Positions 20,911-32,507 of a DNA stretch of 64,000 nt are shown in pieces. The notes under the pieces were generated by a model. It was not told the DNA's origin. It searched no databases and saw only the letters and a program-made list of their open reading frames with translations. Source of the stretch: Engraulis encrasicolus (lineage: Eukaryota; Chordata; Actinopteri; Clupeiformes; Engraulidae); contig NC_085880.1 in NCBI RefSeq assembly GCF_034702125.1, forward strand, positions 44,913,077 through 44,977,076, written 5' to 3'. A program made the position numbers and the translations under genes. Numbering within the stretch: the first letter of the stretch is position 1; each line of letters begins with the position of its first letter.

Positions 20911-21409
20911 AAAATCTTCACTGAAAAGTATGTTTTGTCTACAAAGTAATTAGAAAAAAATACAATAACCCCAAATGAGATTCTCCAGGATTTGATAAAG
21001 GCACACCACCACACCACCACCATTTTTTGGAGAGAAAAAAAAATAATGGGCATATTTTCATGTGTTGTCATCCAAAATGTGATGATAAAAGTTCATTCTC
21101 TGATAAATTGCGAACATTGTAACAGCCCTGAGAAGAAAACAAAGAAAGAGTAGGTTCTTTTCAGAGGGGGCTTGTTTGGCTGGAGGCTCTTAACTCTCAC
21201 AGAGCAGGGCTCGGAGTTTGTTGAGCGGAGATGGGGGAGGGGTGGAAGAGATCTAATGAAAAGGGTCCTGAACGCTCATTACCATCTCCTCCCTGCTGCA
21301 GTGGGGCGGGGTGGAGGGGGAAATGTATACACTTCCACACGCACCTGCAAAAAGGCAAAAGACTTCAAATGTACTACAGACACTTTTTTAGGAAAAGCAC
21401 AAAAGCACA
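20911..21409. other. Low-copy stretch, nothing recognised
   Basis: There is a CACCACCACACCACCACCA patch at 21004-21022 and a G-rich part at 21229-21325. No gene is supported. Confidence 0.35.
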
Positions 21410-21662
21410 ACACTTACCTCCTCTTAATGTATGTTCTCTACAAGTCTTCTGTTGTCCAGTCTTGCACTTTAAATGTCTGTATGAGCACTGTCTATGTCCA
21501 TACTGTCTTAAGTCCATGTATAAGTACTGTCTATGTCTATACTGTCTATGTCCTTACCTAGATTAGTCTATGTCTGCATGGGAAAGCAAGAAATGTAATT
21601 TCAAATTCTTTGTATGACCAGTGCATGTAAAGAAATTGACAATAAAACCTACTTGACTTGAC
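21410..21662 (+). mobile_element. LINE or SINE 3' end with CTTGA tail
   Basis: The end reads TGCATGTAAAGAAATTGACAATAAAACC followed by ACTTGACTTGAC. This tail form is common to RTE/Rex-type fish retrotransposons. The preceding part has imperfect CTGTCTATGTCCATACTGTC repeats (21489-21552). No coding part remains. Confidence 0.55.
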
Positions 21663-22441
21663 ACAATGAACCAATTTTTAAAGCATGTGTTCCTCCTCCT
21701 CATGCCATCTCATACTGTAGAAACACCAACATTGGTAGGAGGTTGCCTGGTGTGGTGAATTCATTTAGATACAAAGTTAGTGTAATGTGGGAAGCACACT
21801 GTTTAGAGGGGGTGTTATGGTCATGCTGAAGAAAAGAAATCGGGAAAAAATGGTCAGGACATGAACAAGTTTCCAAGGGTTATCACAATGGGAGTGAAGT
21901 CAATGTTGGTGAGAATAGGAGAACCTCAGACACTAAACGGACCTAACATTGGCCCAAGATCTCACTTTTTACCAACGGCCTCCATTACAGCTGGTCGTAA
22001 CTCATTGTTAAATTATTAAACCATGAAATCATTTTGGTGTCAGTCACAAAATACATTGGATTTTTGTGTCCAGTGCATTGGTATTCACTACGGGTGAAAA
22101 GCAAATAATCAAACAATAGCCATCTGTCTGCCTTGAGTAGTGTTTATGTAACCTTTTAAAACCGGCTTGACCGCTGCTGATCCCATCTGTGCCTGCATAT
22201 TTAAATGCCAATGGAATTGTGACCAAACAAGGTCTACATTAAACTTTCATATACTGCTGTTAAAAGGCTCCAATGACATTTTTGTCCTCTAATACATCTG
22301 AGAAAATACCACAAATGTGCATTAAGAGCACCAATATTAGCTTGGCGAGCTAGAATAAAATAGGGAAATATTAGTCTGGCATCGGTCTGTTCAGATAGCT
22401 GAGCTGGGACAAAGTTGTTGCTCCTTCTGCACTGCCTTGGA
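21663..22441. other. Low-copy stretch, nothing recognised
   Basis: No repeat structure or coding segment could be supported. Confidence 0.4.
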
Positions 22442-22664
22442 CAGGGCTGGACCTGGTGAGAAATAGGGCCCGGGCACTTTTGGCTAAAAGCAATCCCTCA
22501 TAATTAGCGGTGCAGAACTGACTCACTGGTGGGCCCGCAACCTCTTGGGCCCCTATTTTCACAAATGTAAAAAAAAGAAAGAAAAAAAAATTAAAATAGG
22601 GGCCCACAAGGGTGCGGGGCCCACCGAGAAAAGCCTGCTATGCCAGATGGCCAGTGCAGCCCTG
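22442..22664 (-). mobile_element. hAT-like MITE, CAGGGCTGGACTGG family
   Basis: Ends CAGGGCTGGACC and CAGTGCAGCCCTG are flanked by GCCTTGGA (22434-22441) and GCCTTGAC (22665-22672), 6 of 8 identical. The body includes GGGCCCGCAACC and a poly-A tract in place of the usual centre. Confidence 0.75.
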
Positions 22665-22814
22665 GCCTTGACCAAGCAATGACCATTCTGCCGTGTCCAC
22701 CGCCCTGCAAAAGCTCCAATGTCACGAGTGAATAAAGTTAATTCATGGCTAAACTTCTTCAGCTATCCCGTGTTCTTGAGTAGAATGGGTCGTTTCTGGT
22801 GAACACAACACGTA

Positions 22815-22890
22815 GCTTTACTCTACACTGCTCCAGGGACTGTAACCAATACCCTGTACTTAAAATACAGTAACTTTAACTCACTTTGGA
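22815..22890 (+). mobile_element. SINE 3' fragment
   Basis: CACTGCTCCAGGGACTGTAA and CCAATACCCTGTACTTAAAA match the middle of the SINE at 36856-37073. The tRNA head and most of the tail are missing. Confidence 0.6.
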
Positions 22891-23461
22891 TGCATCAGTG
22901 TGGAATGGTATGTGAAGATATTTTTAAGGGCTTTTTGCCTTTATTTTAGATAGGACAGTGAAGAGCGTCAGGAAGCGAATATGGAGAGAGAGATGGGGTA
23001 GGGATGGCAAATGTCAGATGCCTTTAAAAAAAAAAAAAAGAGCTGAATGCCATCGTCTTCTGTCTCCAAAACAGATCTGCCAGACAGGAGCCTCACCAGG
23101 GACTTGTGGCTTACAGATGCATTTTCGATAACGGATTCATCCCTTAAATCTGAGCTGGCACGACAGCTTCTCCTACTCAGATCCTCAGGTGAGAGCATTT
23201 TCAGAGCACTGAACTTGATGAACCATTCCATATCATCTTGTAGTTGTCAGCCTCCACTCTGAATCCACTTGTCACGTACAGTAGTTAAGCACGTCAGCGA
23301 TAAGCTTTTGGGAATTGTAACAGACATGTTTTTTTGGGGAACTGTATGATAGGGTTTCCTCACTTAAATTTGTGCTTCAAACTTACACTTAGTTGGCATA
23401 CAGTATACAGTATACGTAACATGGCATCCTGAAACATGATTAAGATGGACTTGTGTTTCAA

Positions 23462-23600
23462 GTCAAGTCAAGTTTACTTTATTGTCAAAAATCAATGTAA
23501 TAGGGTTTAGCACAGAAGTTTGAAATTGTGTTACCACTCTCCAATGTGCAGAGTCTGGATAGTAGAGCCCAGCGTCAGAAAGCTCACCTCTCACACATAC
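23462..23600 (-). mobile_element. LINE 3' end, CTTGA tail, inverted
   Basis: CAAGTCAAGTCAAGTTTACT with TTTATTGTC is the inverse of the tail seen at 21630-21660. It is a 5'-truncated copy without coding sequence. Confidence 0.55.
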
Positions 23601-23959
23601 AAACAGGTTCCATACACTCGCATACATGTTTCTAAACAACCCGACTGCGCACCCCTGGCTGCACACTCTTCAACCTCTGATTGTTGGAAAGTGTTGTCAC
23701 TCAAAAAAATCAGCTGACGTGGTTGGCTGCTTAGCATCTTGCCCCTCCTCACAACACAAATGTTTGTAAACATGAAACCGACTGTATATCCTGCTTGATT
23801 CAGTACTAAGTTTGTATTGAAGATGGACCAATGGGATGCCCCACTAAGATAAATACAAACAAACAAATAACAGAACCAGCCGCTGGTGACTGCCGGCCCA
23901 CCAGGAGAATAGAAGGAGAATAGAGTCAGAATAGAATAATGTCAAGAGCAGGTCAGGGG

Positions 23960-24184
23960 TAGCCTGATTATCATCGACTTTCAACTCTTTTCGAGAATTG
24001 GTCTGACCTAGAGCATAACAATTTCCCACATGGCATGGTTGACAAGCCTTCCTTGGTTTGCTAATGGTTGTTTGCTTCCCGACAAAGTGGGAGGAGTTCC
24101 CGATTTTTCGGGAGCTCAGAAAGTATGTCATTGGTCTTGACCTGACTAGTAGTGTTGCGTCACTAGGAGGGCACGGCCTGGCTA
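23960..24184 (+). mobile_element. TAGCCTGATT...CCTGGCTA element with 8-bp duplication
   Basis: It starts TAGCCTGATTATCATCGACT and ends ACGGCCTGGCTA. Flanks GTCAGGGG (23952-23959) and GTCAGGAG (24185-24192) match at 7 of 8. Further copies are at 28307-28550 and, truncated, at 35419-35521. The terminal inverted repeats are only about 5 bp. Confidence 0.65.
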
Positions 24185-24355
24185 GTCAGGAGTAGGGAGC
24201 GGGACAGCTGGGAAACTAATGATTTACACCTGTGGTTCCCAACCTTTTTTGGCATGGGACCCCATGTTGACATCTCAAATTTCTGTGGACCTCATACACA
24301 TTTTTTCCCCCGCAAAAGTCTAAGATTGAATGTGGTGCTTCAGTCAGAATATTAA

Positions 24356-26727
24356 CTACCCACTGGGCAAAAAGACGTCCAAACAACGTCTTTTCCAGGT
24401 CATTGTTGGACGTCCCAGCAGGGTACCTACAAGGTACAGAATGTAACGCCAGATGACGTCTTTTTTTTTTTGCGTTATTATGACGTCAGGTATGAACGTC
24501 ATCAGGACCTCCAGATAAGGGCAAATTCTAGTCCATATTAGGTCATTAGGGATGTCTTATCAACGTCTTTTTCGAAATTGGAATGAACCTCTCCCCCTCC
24601 TTACCTCAGTAGTGCGGCCATTAAATTTATTCCATCCAAAACTCCATTTGCTAAAACGAGATAACCTAACATAGCCTCATAACAAAAGCCTAACAACCTA
24701 ACAAACAGGTCAATTCTTACCCACAGACTCGTTGAATTAAGATGGCAGATTTTCAAAGCAAAAAAGTTAAACTACACAGCTCAACACCCAGCAATGGTGG
24801 TATTTTGAGAAAATTAAGGGTAAAGGGTTCTTGAAAAGCAAGACAGTTGAGATTCGAACAAATCCCATCTTAAGACAAATGGTACACACAGTCTCACCTA
24901 TGCCAGACTTTGTGCACAATCTTTAAAAAGTCCTTTGATGCTCCATGTATGCAACACAATGCAAAATAGCATTTCTTGTTAATTGTATCGACTGCTTCAG
25001 AACTGAAGTAACCTCATCACTGCCTCCCATTCAGATCACTCAAATGTTCTAATCTGTTGCTAAAATAAATAAAATGTCTTATAGCAAATGGGACATCACT
25101 CTTTGTGGAAGTCTTTTTGACTTTAAATTAACTCTGTGAGTTGTCATTCAAACATTTAAGTGACAGCATTAAAAACCTTGAAACTTCTAGTTTTCAAAAT
25201 ATACAGACAATTATCACATGGAAAGTGACAGGGGGGGTTTACTTTTATTTAGCAAACACTTTTGTTTACAAGGTTAAATCTTCAAAAGTCTTGACTACAT
25301 ACCTCTGACTACGGTTCAAAGCTTGTCTATTGACTGGCCACAACAACAACCAAGCCGACATAATGTGATTCGGAAATTCGTTTCTATCACCTTTCATCGA
25401 GCCAACACAAAACAGTGGGATACTGCTTGCTTTTACTGGTGCTATTCTTTATCATGTACGAGGGTGGCGGATGGTCTGATTTACATGATTTGACGCAGAA
25501 CTGCTTACGTTTGAAGCGCTGAAGTTTAAAATCGCCTCTATGCTAGCTAGCCCTTGCCTTGCCCCCTCCGATACCTGTTACTAGCAGCATCCACTTTTGC
25601 CCCACTACCAGTACTAGCTCTACGTCAATCCATCCGTGGTGTTTCAGTATCCTTGTCAGACTTTCTTTCTTTTATGTTCAGAAAATAGCTTTCAAACTTC
25701 ACATCAGTAAAGTGACGCCTGATTTATTCCACACCAGCTAATTATCAGTTACCATATTAGCAACCAATGTTAGCAAACCATCCAATATCACATTTCAAAC
25801 CTTTAATTTTCCCAACACAACACGTTTTAACCATTAAGTTAGTCCACATGTGAATTAAAAGAAAATAAATATAATTTATAGTGCAAGCGTTAAAGATCAA
25901 TAGCTAACTGAGTATCAATAACTAGCTAAATCTGTAGGCTAGCTTAATGTTCACAGAATCACTGAGGCTGTTCCAATGTTCGTACAGCAAAACTTGTGAA
26001 GCAGGGTTTGATTTTAACCATACATTAACGGTAACACACGTAATTGTTACGAAATTATACCAATAAAGGTGAATTACTTACGCCAGCCTCTCTCGGTGTC
26101 TGAAGTCAAGTCGCCGCATCTTGCATTTCCAACGGTAGAAAAGGCGGGCGGAAGTCTGCTTTCAAATGTCCACAGTCACGCGATTGGACAGCCAAACGGC
26201 CGTTAGTTTCTCACTTGTTGTAGCACGACCCAGAAATGAATCTCTTAACTTCAGGTTTCACACATTCTGTGAAATCTTACACAAAAATGACACATAATCT
26301 GTCAATGCTGTCTACACATCCCAATGTGTTATTTTTTTTGACACATCTGTTTAGGCAGTGTGTCCCACGGTGCATTGCACGTTGGAGAGTATTGCCACAC
26401 ACTCTTTCCCCACCCGATGTGAACAGAAAAAATAGCCTACTAGGAAAACTACTATGGCCTATTTAAAAACAAAGCAAAAAAAAAGCAACTGTAACAACAA
26501 CAATCATGTCGATTTCCCTCACCTGTTTTTGACGTCCAAAAAAGTGACCTAGACTGACGTCCGAATTTTGAACTTCATAATGACGTACAAATAGGGTCAT
26601 TATTAGACGTCCAAATAAAGGACCTAGTTTGTACGTCATTCTAAGGTCCAAAACTGGTCATGGACCGACGGACGCGATTTAGACCTAATTTCAACGTCAA
26701 ATACGACGTCCAATGTATAGTGGGTAG
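24356..26727. mobile_element. TTAA-type element, CTACCCACT ends, ACGTC-rich termini, promoter-like cargo
   Basis: CTACCCACT and AGTGGGTAG are exact inverted ends, flanked by TTAA (24352-24355) and TTAT (26728-26731). About seven ACGTC words (mostly GACGTCC or AACGTC) lie in each terminal 250 bp in opposite arrangement, a typical subterminal binding-site layout. The interior has no long frame. At 26080-26200 the minus strand shows a GC-box and CCAAT-like stretch, then a short start exon. The superfamily is uncertain; Kolobok or piggyBac would fit TTAA. Confidence 0.65.
26082..26119 (-). pseudogene. Candidate short first coding exon inside the element
   Basis: On the minus strand an ATG with A at -3 opens M-R-R-L-D-F-R-H-R-E-R-L, and after 38 bases meets GTAAGT (26081-26076), a strong donor. 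Upstream lie AAAGGCGGGCGG-type and CCAATCGCGTG-type promoter motifs in the inverse of 26140-26200. A 6-codon upstream frame overlaps the start. No second exon was identified, so this may be a relic of the element's own gene, a captured host first exon, or chance. Confidence 0.3.
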
Positions 26728-27578
26728 TTATTATGTTATAATTAAGCGGGCTTGCCATAGCAAGTCCCGTTTATTGTAATAAATGTCAATTATCAGTATT
26801 ATTTTTTCACACACCTAGACATTTCAGGCAACCCCATTTGAATTCCAGGCGACCCCACATGGGGTCTCGACCCCAGCTTTGAAAAAACACTTAGACTTAG
26901 ACTTTGTCTTAGAATTTTAGGGTCATAGGTTTTACATCCAAACCAAGCCGACCACAACCGACAACCCAAAAGTAAATATCCAGTGAATAGTCTTGTAAAC
27001 ACACCAAGTCAAGTGGTCTTGTTATTGGACCAAGAGAATTTTCAATTAAAAACAAAAAATCACACACTCTTATAGGCCTACATGTACAATGATTCATTAG
27101 ACTGATGTTTCGCCTCATCAGGGCCATAACCAGTAAATAACCAGTGATCTACTGCACCCATAACGATGGCATTGCCCTGGATGCTCTTTGATTGCAATGT
27201 AAATTAGAGCGGAAATGTGACATGCGCTGACCTTTCTGAAACGCATCACAATGAAAGTAATCTGTCCATCAAGTATCTGCGTCTAGCTAGCTTGCGCTGG
27301 CCCCTGACTGGGGGTGCCTGACTGTACAGTTATATATTCTCATTTGCACTGACTGCGTGACCTATGACTCGCCTACTTGGACTTATCAAAACTGCCATAC
27401 AGATTGTGACATTAATGTGCATAGAGATGGCCTTTATGAGTTTAAACACAGAGGCGGTCTTTGTCTGGGATTGGAGGGAGGGGTCGGGGTTCAGGCACAT
27501 TATCTTTGCTCTTTTTCCTGCTTATGCCCACCAACACCTTCACCTGCACCCCAACTCATTATTTCATGTGCTGCACAC

Positions 27579-27969
27579 CAGTGGTTCTCAACCTTTATTG
27601 AACAAATGCCCCTTTGGTCCTGCCGTGGCTTAATGGCAGGCACTCGTCTACTACGCGGCCGACCCGGGTACCTCAGGTCCTTTGCCGACCCTTTCCCATC
27701 TCTCTCTCCCAAATCACTTCCTGTCATTACTATACTGTCCTATCGAAATAAAGGCAAAGCCCCCCACCCCCCAAAAAAACAAAAAACAAACGCCCCTTTA
27801 CCTCATCAAAAGCCTCCCAGCGTCCCCTTGACATCATCATGAACCTGCCAACACCCGCCGTAAAAAAAAAGAAAGAAAACAGACAATCCACACACACCGG
27901 GTTCACTAACAGAGGATTCCCTAACATCCCCCTGGGGGGCTGCAGAGCCCCCGTTGAGGAACACCACTG
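27579..27969 (+). mobile_element. hAT MITE (CAGTGGTTCTCAACC type) carrying a SINE
   Basis: CAGTGGTTCTCAACCTTTAT and CCCGTTGAGGAACACCACTG are inverted ends. The SINE at 27616-27784 interrupts it near the left end. Flanks CTGCACAC and TACATGTA do not match, so the hAT duplication is lost. Confidence 0.65.
27616..27784 (+). mobile_element. tRNA-derived SINE with 15-bp target duplication
   Basis: The head CTGCCGTGGCTTAATGG contains an A box (TGGCTTAATGG, 27626-27636); the B box near 27664 is decayed. The body has TCCTTTGCCGACC and CACTTCCTGTCATTAC, ending TATCGAAATAAAGGCAAAGC plus an A-rich tail. The flanks AACAAATGCCCCTTT (27601-27615) and AACAAACGCCCCTTT (27785-27799) differ at one base. A pol III promoter is likely to be weakened. 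Confidence 0.8.
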
Positions 27970-28000
27970 TACATGTACAAGCAACTGGCTTCATTTAGAC

Positions 28001-28579
28001 CAGTGTTTCTCCATCTTTTTCAGATCGAGGACCAGTCTGTCAACCAAAAAATGTTCAGGGACCATCTGCCAACTGAATTGACAGTTGACGGGTGCTAATT
28101 TGACATTGCTAATTTCGATGCAGATCATTTACTTTTTTAATCACATTTACAAGCCTGCCTTATTGTGGTGAAAGTATGACTTCAGCTATGTTTAGCTTTG
28201 TAATAATGTGACCAAAATAGCCTACTTCTGGCTTGTCTTGGAAAAGTAGAAATCCCTTCGCAGACCACCTGAGCGTTGTCATGGACCACCAGTGGACAAT
28301 CACCACTAGCCTGATTATCATCGACGTTCAAATCTCTTCGAGACTTGGTCTGACAAAGAGCATGACAATTAACATTTTCCAAACGGCATGGTTGACCCGC
28401 CTCCCTTGGATTGGTCATGGTTGTTTGCTTACCGACAAAGTGGGAGGAGTTCCCGTATTTCCGTGAACTCAGAAAGTACTTGCATTGCTCTTGATCTGAC
28501 TAGTTGCAACGCTGAAAATGTTGTGTCACTAGGAGGGCACAGCCTGGCTACATCACCACCACACTTTGAGAAATCACTG
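28001..28579 (+). mobile_element. hAT element with perfect 8-bp duplication, carrying a second element
   Basis: Starts CAGTGTTTCTCCATCTTTTT and ends TTTGAGAAATCACTG. ATTTAGAC is exact at 27993-28000 and 28580-28587. GGACCAGTCTGTCAACC and GACCACCTGAGCG are typical of this family. It is interrupted by the TAGCC element at 28307-28550. Confidence 0.8.
28307..28550 (+). mobile_element. TAGCCTGATT...CCTGGCTA element, nested
   Basis: It matches 23960-24184 almost throughout, with an extra TTGCAACGCTGAAAATG block. ATCACCAC precedes it (28299-28306) and recurs one base after its right end (28552-28559), consistent with an 8-bp duplication. Confidence 0.7.
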
Positions 28580-28587
28580 ATTTAGAC

Positions 28588-30169
28588 ATTTCTGCTTGCT
28601 CTGGTATTGTCAGGTGTATAGGGTTTTGATTTGGCAGCTTAATAGCGACCAGTGGACATTTGCTGTACATCATCTCAAGTGCTGTGCCATTAATGGACCA
28701 TTAGCACTCACCCCATTGGTCATTTCATTATTAATTGGAGAGTCAGATTCAATATTTACACTCTCACTCTGGTTCTGTTCTTTTGTCCTCATGTCTCAGT
28801 TATAGTTATATGAGAGTTTATTCAGTATGTGAGAAGTGAGTCCATTCAGGACAGTATGTGACAAGTGAGTTTATTCATGTGAGAAGCCCATACAACAATA
28901 GTGCAGAGCACTTTTAAAACACAACCCGGTAGGTAGGACATGGCCTCTGTTATAAATGAGCTGTTATCAACATAGCAATGACCAAAGTGTAATTGCATGA
29001 CTATAATTGTATTACATATGTCACGGGGTGACAAAAGCTGTTGGTGGTCGGATCTGAAAAGTGGTTTCTGTTTCTCAGGGGAGGGTTTTAACTAACGGAC
29101 ATAAACAAGAGACTGGTTGTAATGTGGACTAATGAACTTGACTGTGTGCAGGTGCGAGGTGTAAGCATCGGGAGACGTGATTGGTGCATACTGGGTGGGT
29201 AAGGGTTTTTATGCGCAGGTGATGGAACACACGAGAGCGGAGGAAGCGGGCGAGTGACGACGCCCCTGTGACACATATTGTATATGTATTACTTAGTGGA
29301 AGGCACTGTGTAATGCCATAGTGTTGTAGTATGGTGGTTACATCTTCAGGGGCAGGGGCGCATGATGTGGACCCTCTGGCTGCCTATAGAGGCTATAGAG
29401 ACTAATAGAGACTATAGAGGCATTTACACATTTGTAATAGTCAAGCATTTCTAGATGACCATGTCAACATGGACCACACAACATTGTGGAATAAAACTTC
29501 CAAAAACCTTTCAAAAAGGGCATTTTATGTTCAGTGGGGCAAAGGGGCAGGTGCTTTAGCACCACCTTATACTACCTACCTATCTGTGCACGCCTATGAT
29601 TCCAGCTGTCCTGTTTTACTAGGGGGCAGTTTCCAGAGGAGAAAAATGACTCCAGTATCCCATGCAGGACAGCTGACTACTTTGGCCGGGCCCGGGACAA
29701 AGTCATTTGAAAGCCCCCCCCCCAGCACAATAGATGCAATGTAATGAGGACCCAATTCTGGGGCCCCTCTCTCTCTCTGGGCCCATCACAAGTGACCCCT
29801 TTGAGCCCCCCCCACCCCGTCGGCACCCCTGATTCCATGTGAGACGTGAAACTCATTAATGGCTATAATGGGACTGATGATATTTTCCCCTGTAAAGACA
29901 GCGAGGCCAGGTTAAGTGTCGTGACTTTACGTGGGCCGTTCCTCTTTTTTGTGAGTTTTGTGAAATAAATAAAAAAATGTTGTAATTTCCTTCATTTGTA
30001 ATTGCAGCAATATTCTGAAGAGTAGTACCACCACACTATCTAATAGATGTGCTAGGATGGCAATATTCGTCTATTTTATGGCAAAAAAAACCCCACACCA
30101 TCTTAAGAATAGAGAAACATTAACTAAGACAATTGTATGAATCCTTTTTTTAACAATGCTCTGGATCTA
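28588..30169. other. Mostly low-copy stretch
   Basis: Small direct repeats occur at 28823-28870 (CAGTATGTGAGAAGTGAGT and a variant) and 29380-29420 (CTATAGAGACT units). At 29680-29830 there are GGGCCC and C-run sequences like decayed hAT-like GGGCCCC elements. No gene is supported. Confidence 0.35.
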
Positions 30170-30740
30170 TTAGAGCCTTAAGCCCTACATACCATTTAAA
30201 TATGAACTGTAGTTGTGCGAAATTGCCTATATTATACGAGTGCATTTTTATGAGATGATTACTGCAGCAAAGTAATTCTATGAAATTAGTTAAATCATTA
30301 ACTTTGTTACTGAATCTCCTTTGTATTCAGTTGGAAATATTTTTAAATAAACTCCCCCTCTAGACCTATTTATAGGCTATTATGTACCCATGAAAGGCTT
30401 TCATATTTACTGCCTTGGATTTATTAATTTTCATGGAAGGAGATATAAATGCATTTCATGTTAATTGGAAAGTTGCCATTAAGTTGGCTAAATCTTGAAA
30501 GCTCGTTTTTTTTTCATTCCCATATTTGCTAGAACTGCTGCTGCTAAGTAATAAAACTTGGTGCTGACATTTCTGGAAATAACGAAGATGATTTTGATAC
30601 ACAGATATTGTAATGGCGCAATTAAAGTATTCAACTTTTTACTTTTTATTTTCAAATGTTCTTCATGCACACAGTCTTCCAAGTATGAGTGTCTGACATG
30701 GCAAATATCTGAAGTCAAGCGATGTACATTTATATATTAG
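30170..30740. promoter_or_regulatory. Candidate conserved non-coding block
   Basis: Repeat-free AT-rich sequence with GAAATTAGTTAAATCATTAA, GGATTTATTAATTTTC and ATGTTAATTGGAAAG words. Open frames on both strands lack codon bias or splice context. The inference rests on homeodomain-like cores only. Confidence 0.3.
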
Positions 30741-32461
30741 TTCTTATTGCGAAAGTGAAAACAATGACAGAGAAGAGCTTTATCCTCCTTTGTTGTGTCC
30801 TAACTCTCTCACAACATGTAGTCAGTGGCCTTAACCCATTTAAGCCTAAGGCCTAAATGCCTGCTGAATGCCTAAAACCTTTTTGGAAAAAGTTGCCCTC
30901 AGCCTATAAAAACTTAAATATCTCAGCCTCCGAAGCACATACGTGAAATATGAAATAAAATGCATTTAAAAGCTAGGACCCTCATCTTGCATTATAATGT
31001 TCATTCAGCTCTAACATACCCACATTTTTAATAAAAACTCAAATCTCAAGAGTCTGAATGCAGCCTCCATGCAGCTCGAGGCACCTAGGTCAATGCAGCA
31101 TGTACGCAGCATCAGGCTTAAATGGGAAACATAAGTAACAGAGTTGGCAGCATGTGCATGTTAAAGTTCCTGTTAAAGTTATGAAAGCTCAAACAAACAA
31201 ATTGCCATCATTTGTATTCATTTGCTTGTATATTGCCATGACGCATAATACGCTGAAAATAATCCCATGTTTACAGGACAACAGGGGAAAAAGCATTATT
31301 TGCTGTAAAATGGTAGGCTACTTTGTCTTTAATATTCCTGTACAGTGAGTAGCACAGCCTCAAAATTAAGCGAGGGCATTCTTATTAGGGAAAAGCACTT
31401 CGCCACATCAAAGCCCTGTTTGCTCTCCTCCTTAGTGGGTAAATAACAGCTTTCATTAAAAAGTTTGACTAATTGATGAATTAATATATTGACGTGAGGC
31501 ATTCTGAAAAGAAAAAGGAAAACATATGAACCTCCTGGAGGGGATTTCTTGCTATTAGTTTCTTTCACAAACAAATAATATACTATTAAAACATCCTGGT
31601 CTTTGCCTTTGTGTATGTAGAGAGGGGCATTTTGCCTCAAATTGAATTATCGCTCTAAATGTGCAATCTTTTTCACACAAGAAAGATAATGTTTTGCAGA
31701 AAGAGCACTAGATTAACACTACAACAACATTAACTTTAATATACACATGAACTTTAACTTATAGTGGTAATATTAGCTTAACGGAGAAGCAGCAGAATGG
31801 TTGCTTGTGAAGCCGATATGAGGTGGCATAGTGCACAATGGGTGGTATAATTTCTCTGCCATTTGTTTGCCCTGAGGTCTCATATTTTGTCCCACAAAGC
31901 AGTTGCCTTTAATTAAAACATTTTGCTTGCTTGTTTAACGGTATTGTTCGGCCTTCTGTGCTGGGCTTTGATCTCTCGTGCCGTTCCCCTGTGTGTGCGT
32001 GAAAGTCTGCAAAAAAAAAAACAGGTGTATACCTCCTCTTACACTACTGTACGTGAATCCAAACATTGACATGAGTCTGATGTTTACGCATGGACAGCAT
32101 TATCATTTTCAGGTGGGTTAAGTGCAATAATATTATATGAGTATTTAACCGTATACTGCAGCTCACTTCTATCCTGCTGGGTTTGTATGCACCTCTGAGG
32201 GTTGTATTCAGATAGTACACCACTGCTCCACACCACACCACTGCACCACTCCAAAAGCTAGTACATTGCATTTGCTGTTGGTCGCAGTCTTATTAAATTA
32301 TATTTCATTGAGTGTGTACATGCTATCATTACTATGGGCAGTGTGTACTGTAGGCCCACATGTTGTGTGTTAAAAATGTGTCTAAAATTAACTTTTCCAT
32401 GACGTGAGGTAGCCTGCAAAGTAACACTGTCTTGAACAAACAACAAAACAAACTTATTATG

Positions 32462-32462
<1 letters not shown>
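30741..32462. other. Low-copy stretch with possible regulatory parts
   Basis: The parts 31330-31650 and 31790-31960 are repeat-free with TTAATTAAAAC and GATGAATTAATAT words. A 12-base A run lies near 32010. No gene was found. Confidence 0.3.

Positions 32463-32506
<44 letters not shown>
32463..32506. repeat. (ATT)n microsatellite
   Basis: About fourteen ATT units in a row. Confidence 0.95.

Positions 32507-32507
<1 letters not shown>

Larger units (their letters stand above)
24230..26890 (+). mobile_element. Old hAT MITE (CAGTGGTTCCCAACC type) split by a 2.4-kb element
   Basis: The left piece (24230-24351) starts CTGTGGTTCCCAACCTTTTT with GGACCCCATG. The right piece (about 26732-26890) has GGCGACCCCACATGGGGTCT and ends GCTTTGAAAAAACAC. 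Together they give the usual form of this widespread family. The target duplication has decayed. Confidence 0.6.

Noticed and set aside
27357..27842. 161-codon frame, among the longest in the window
   Set aside because: It crosses the start of a hAT element and the whole SINE, so it cannot be an old gene. No domain was recognised.
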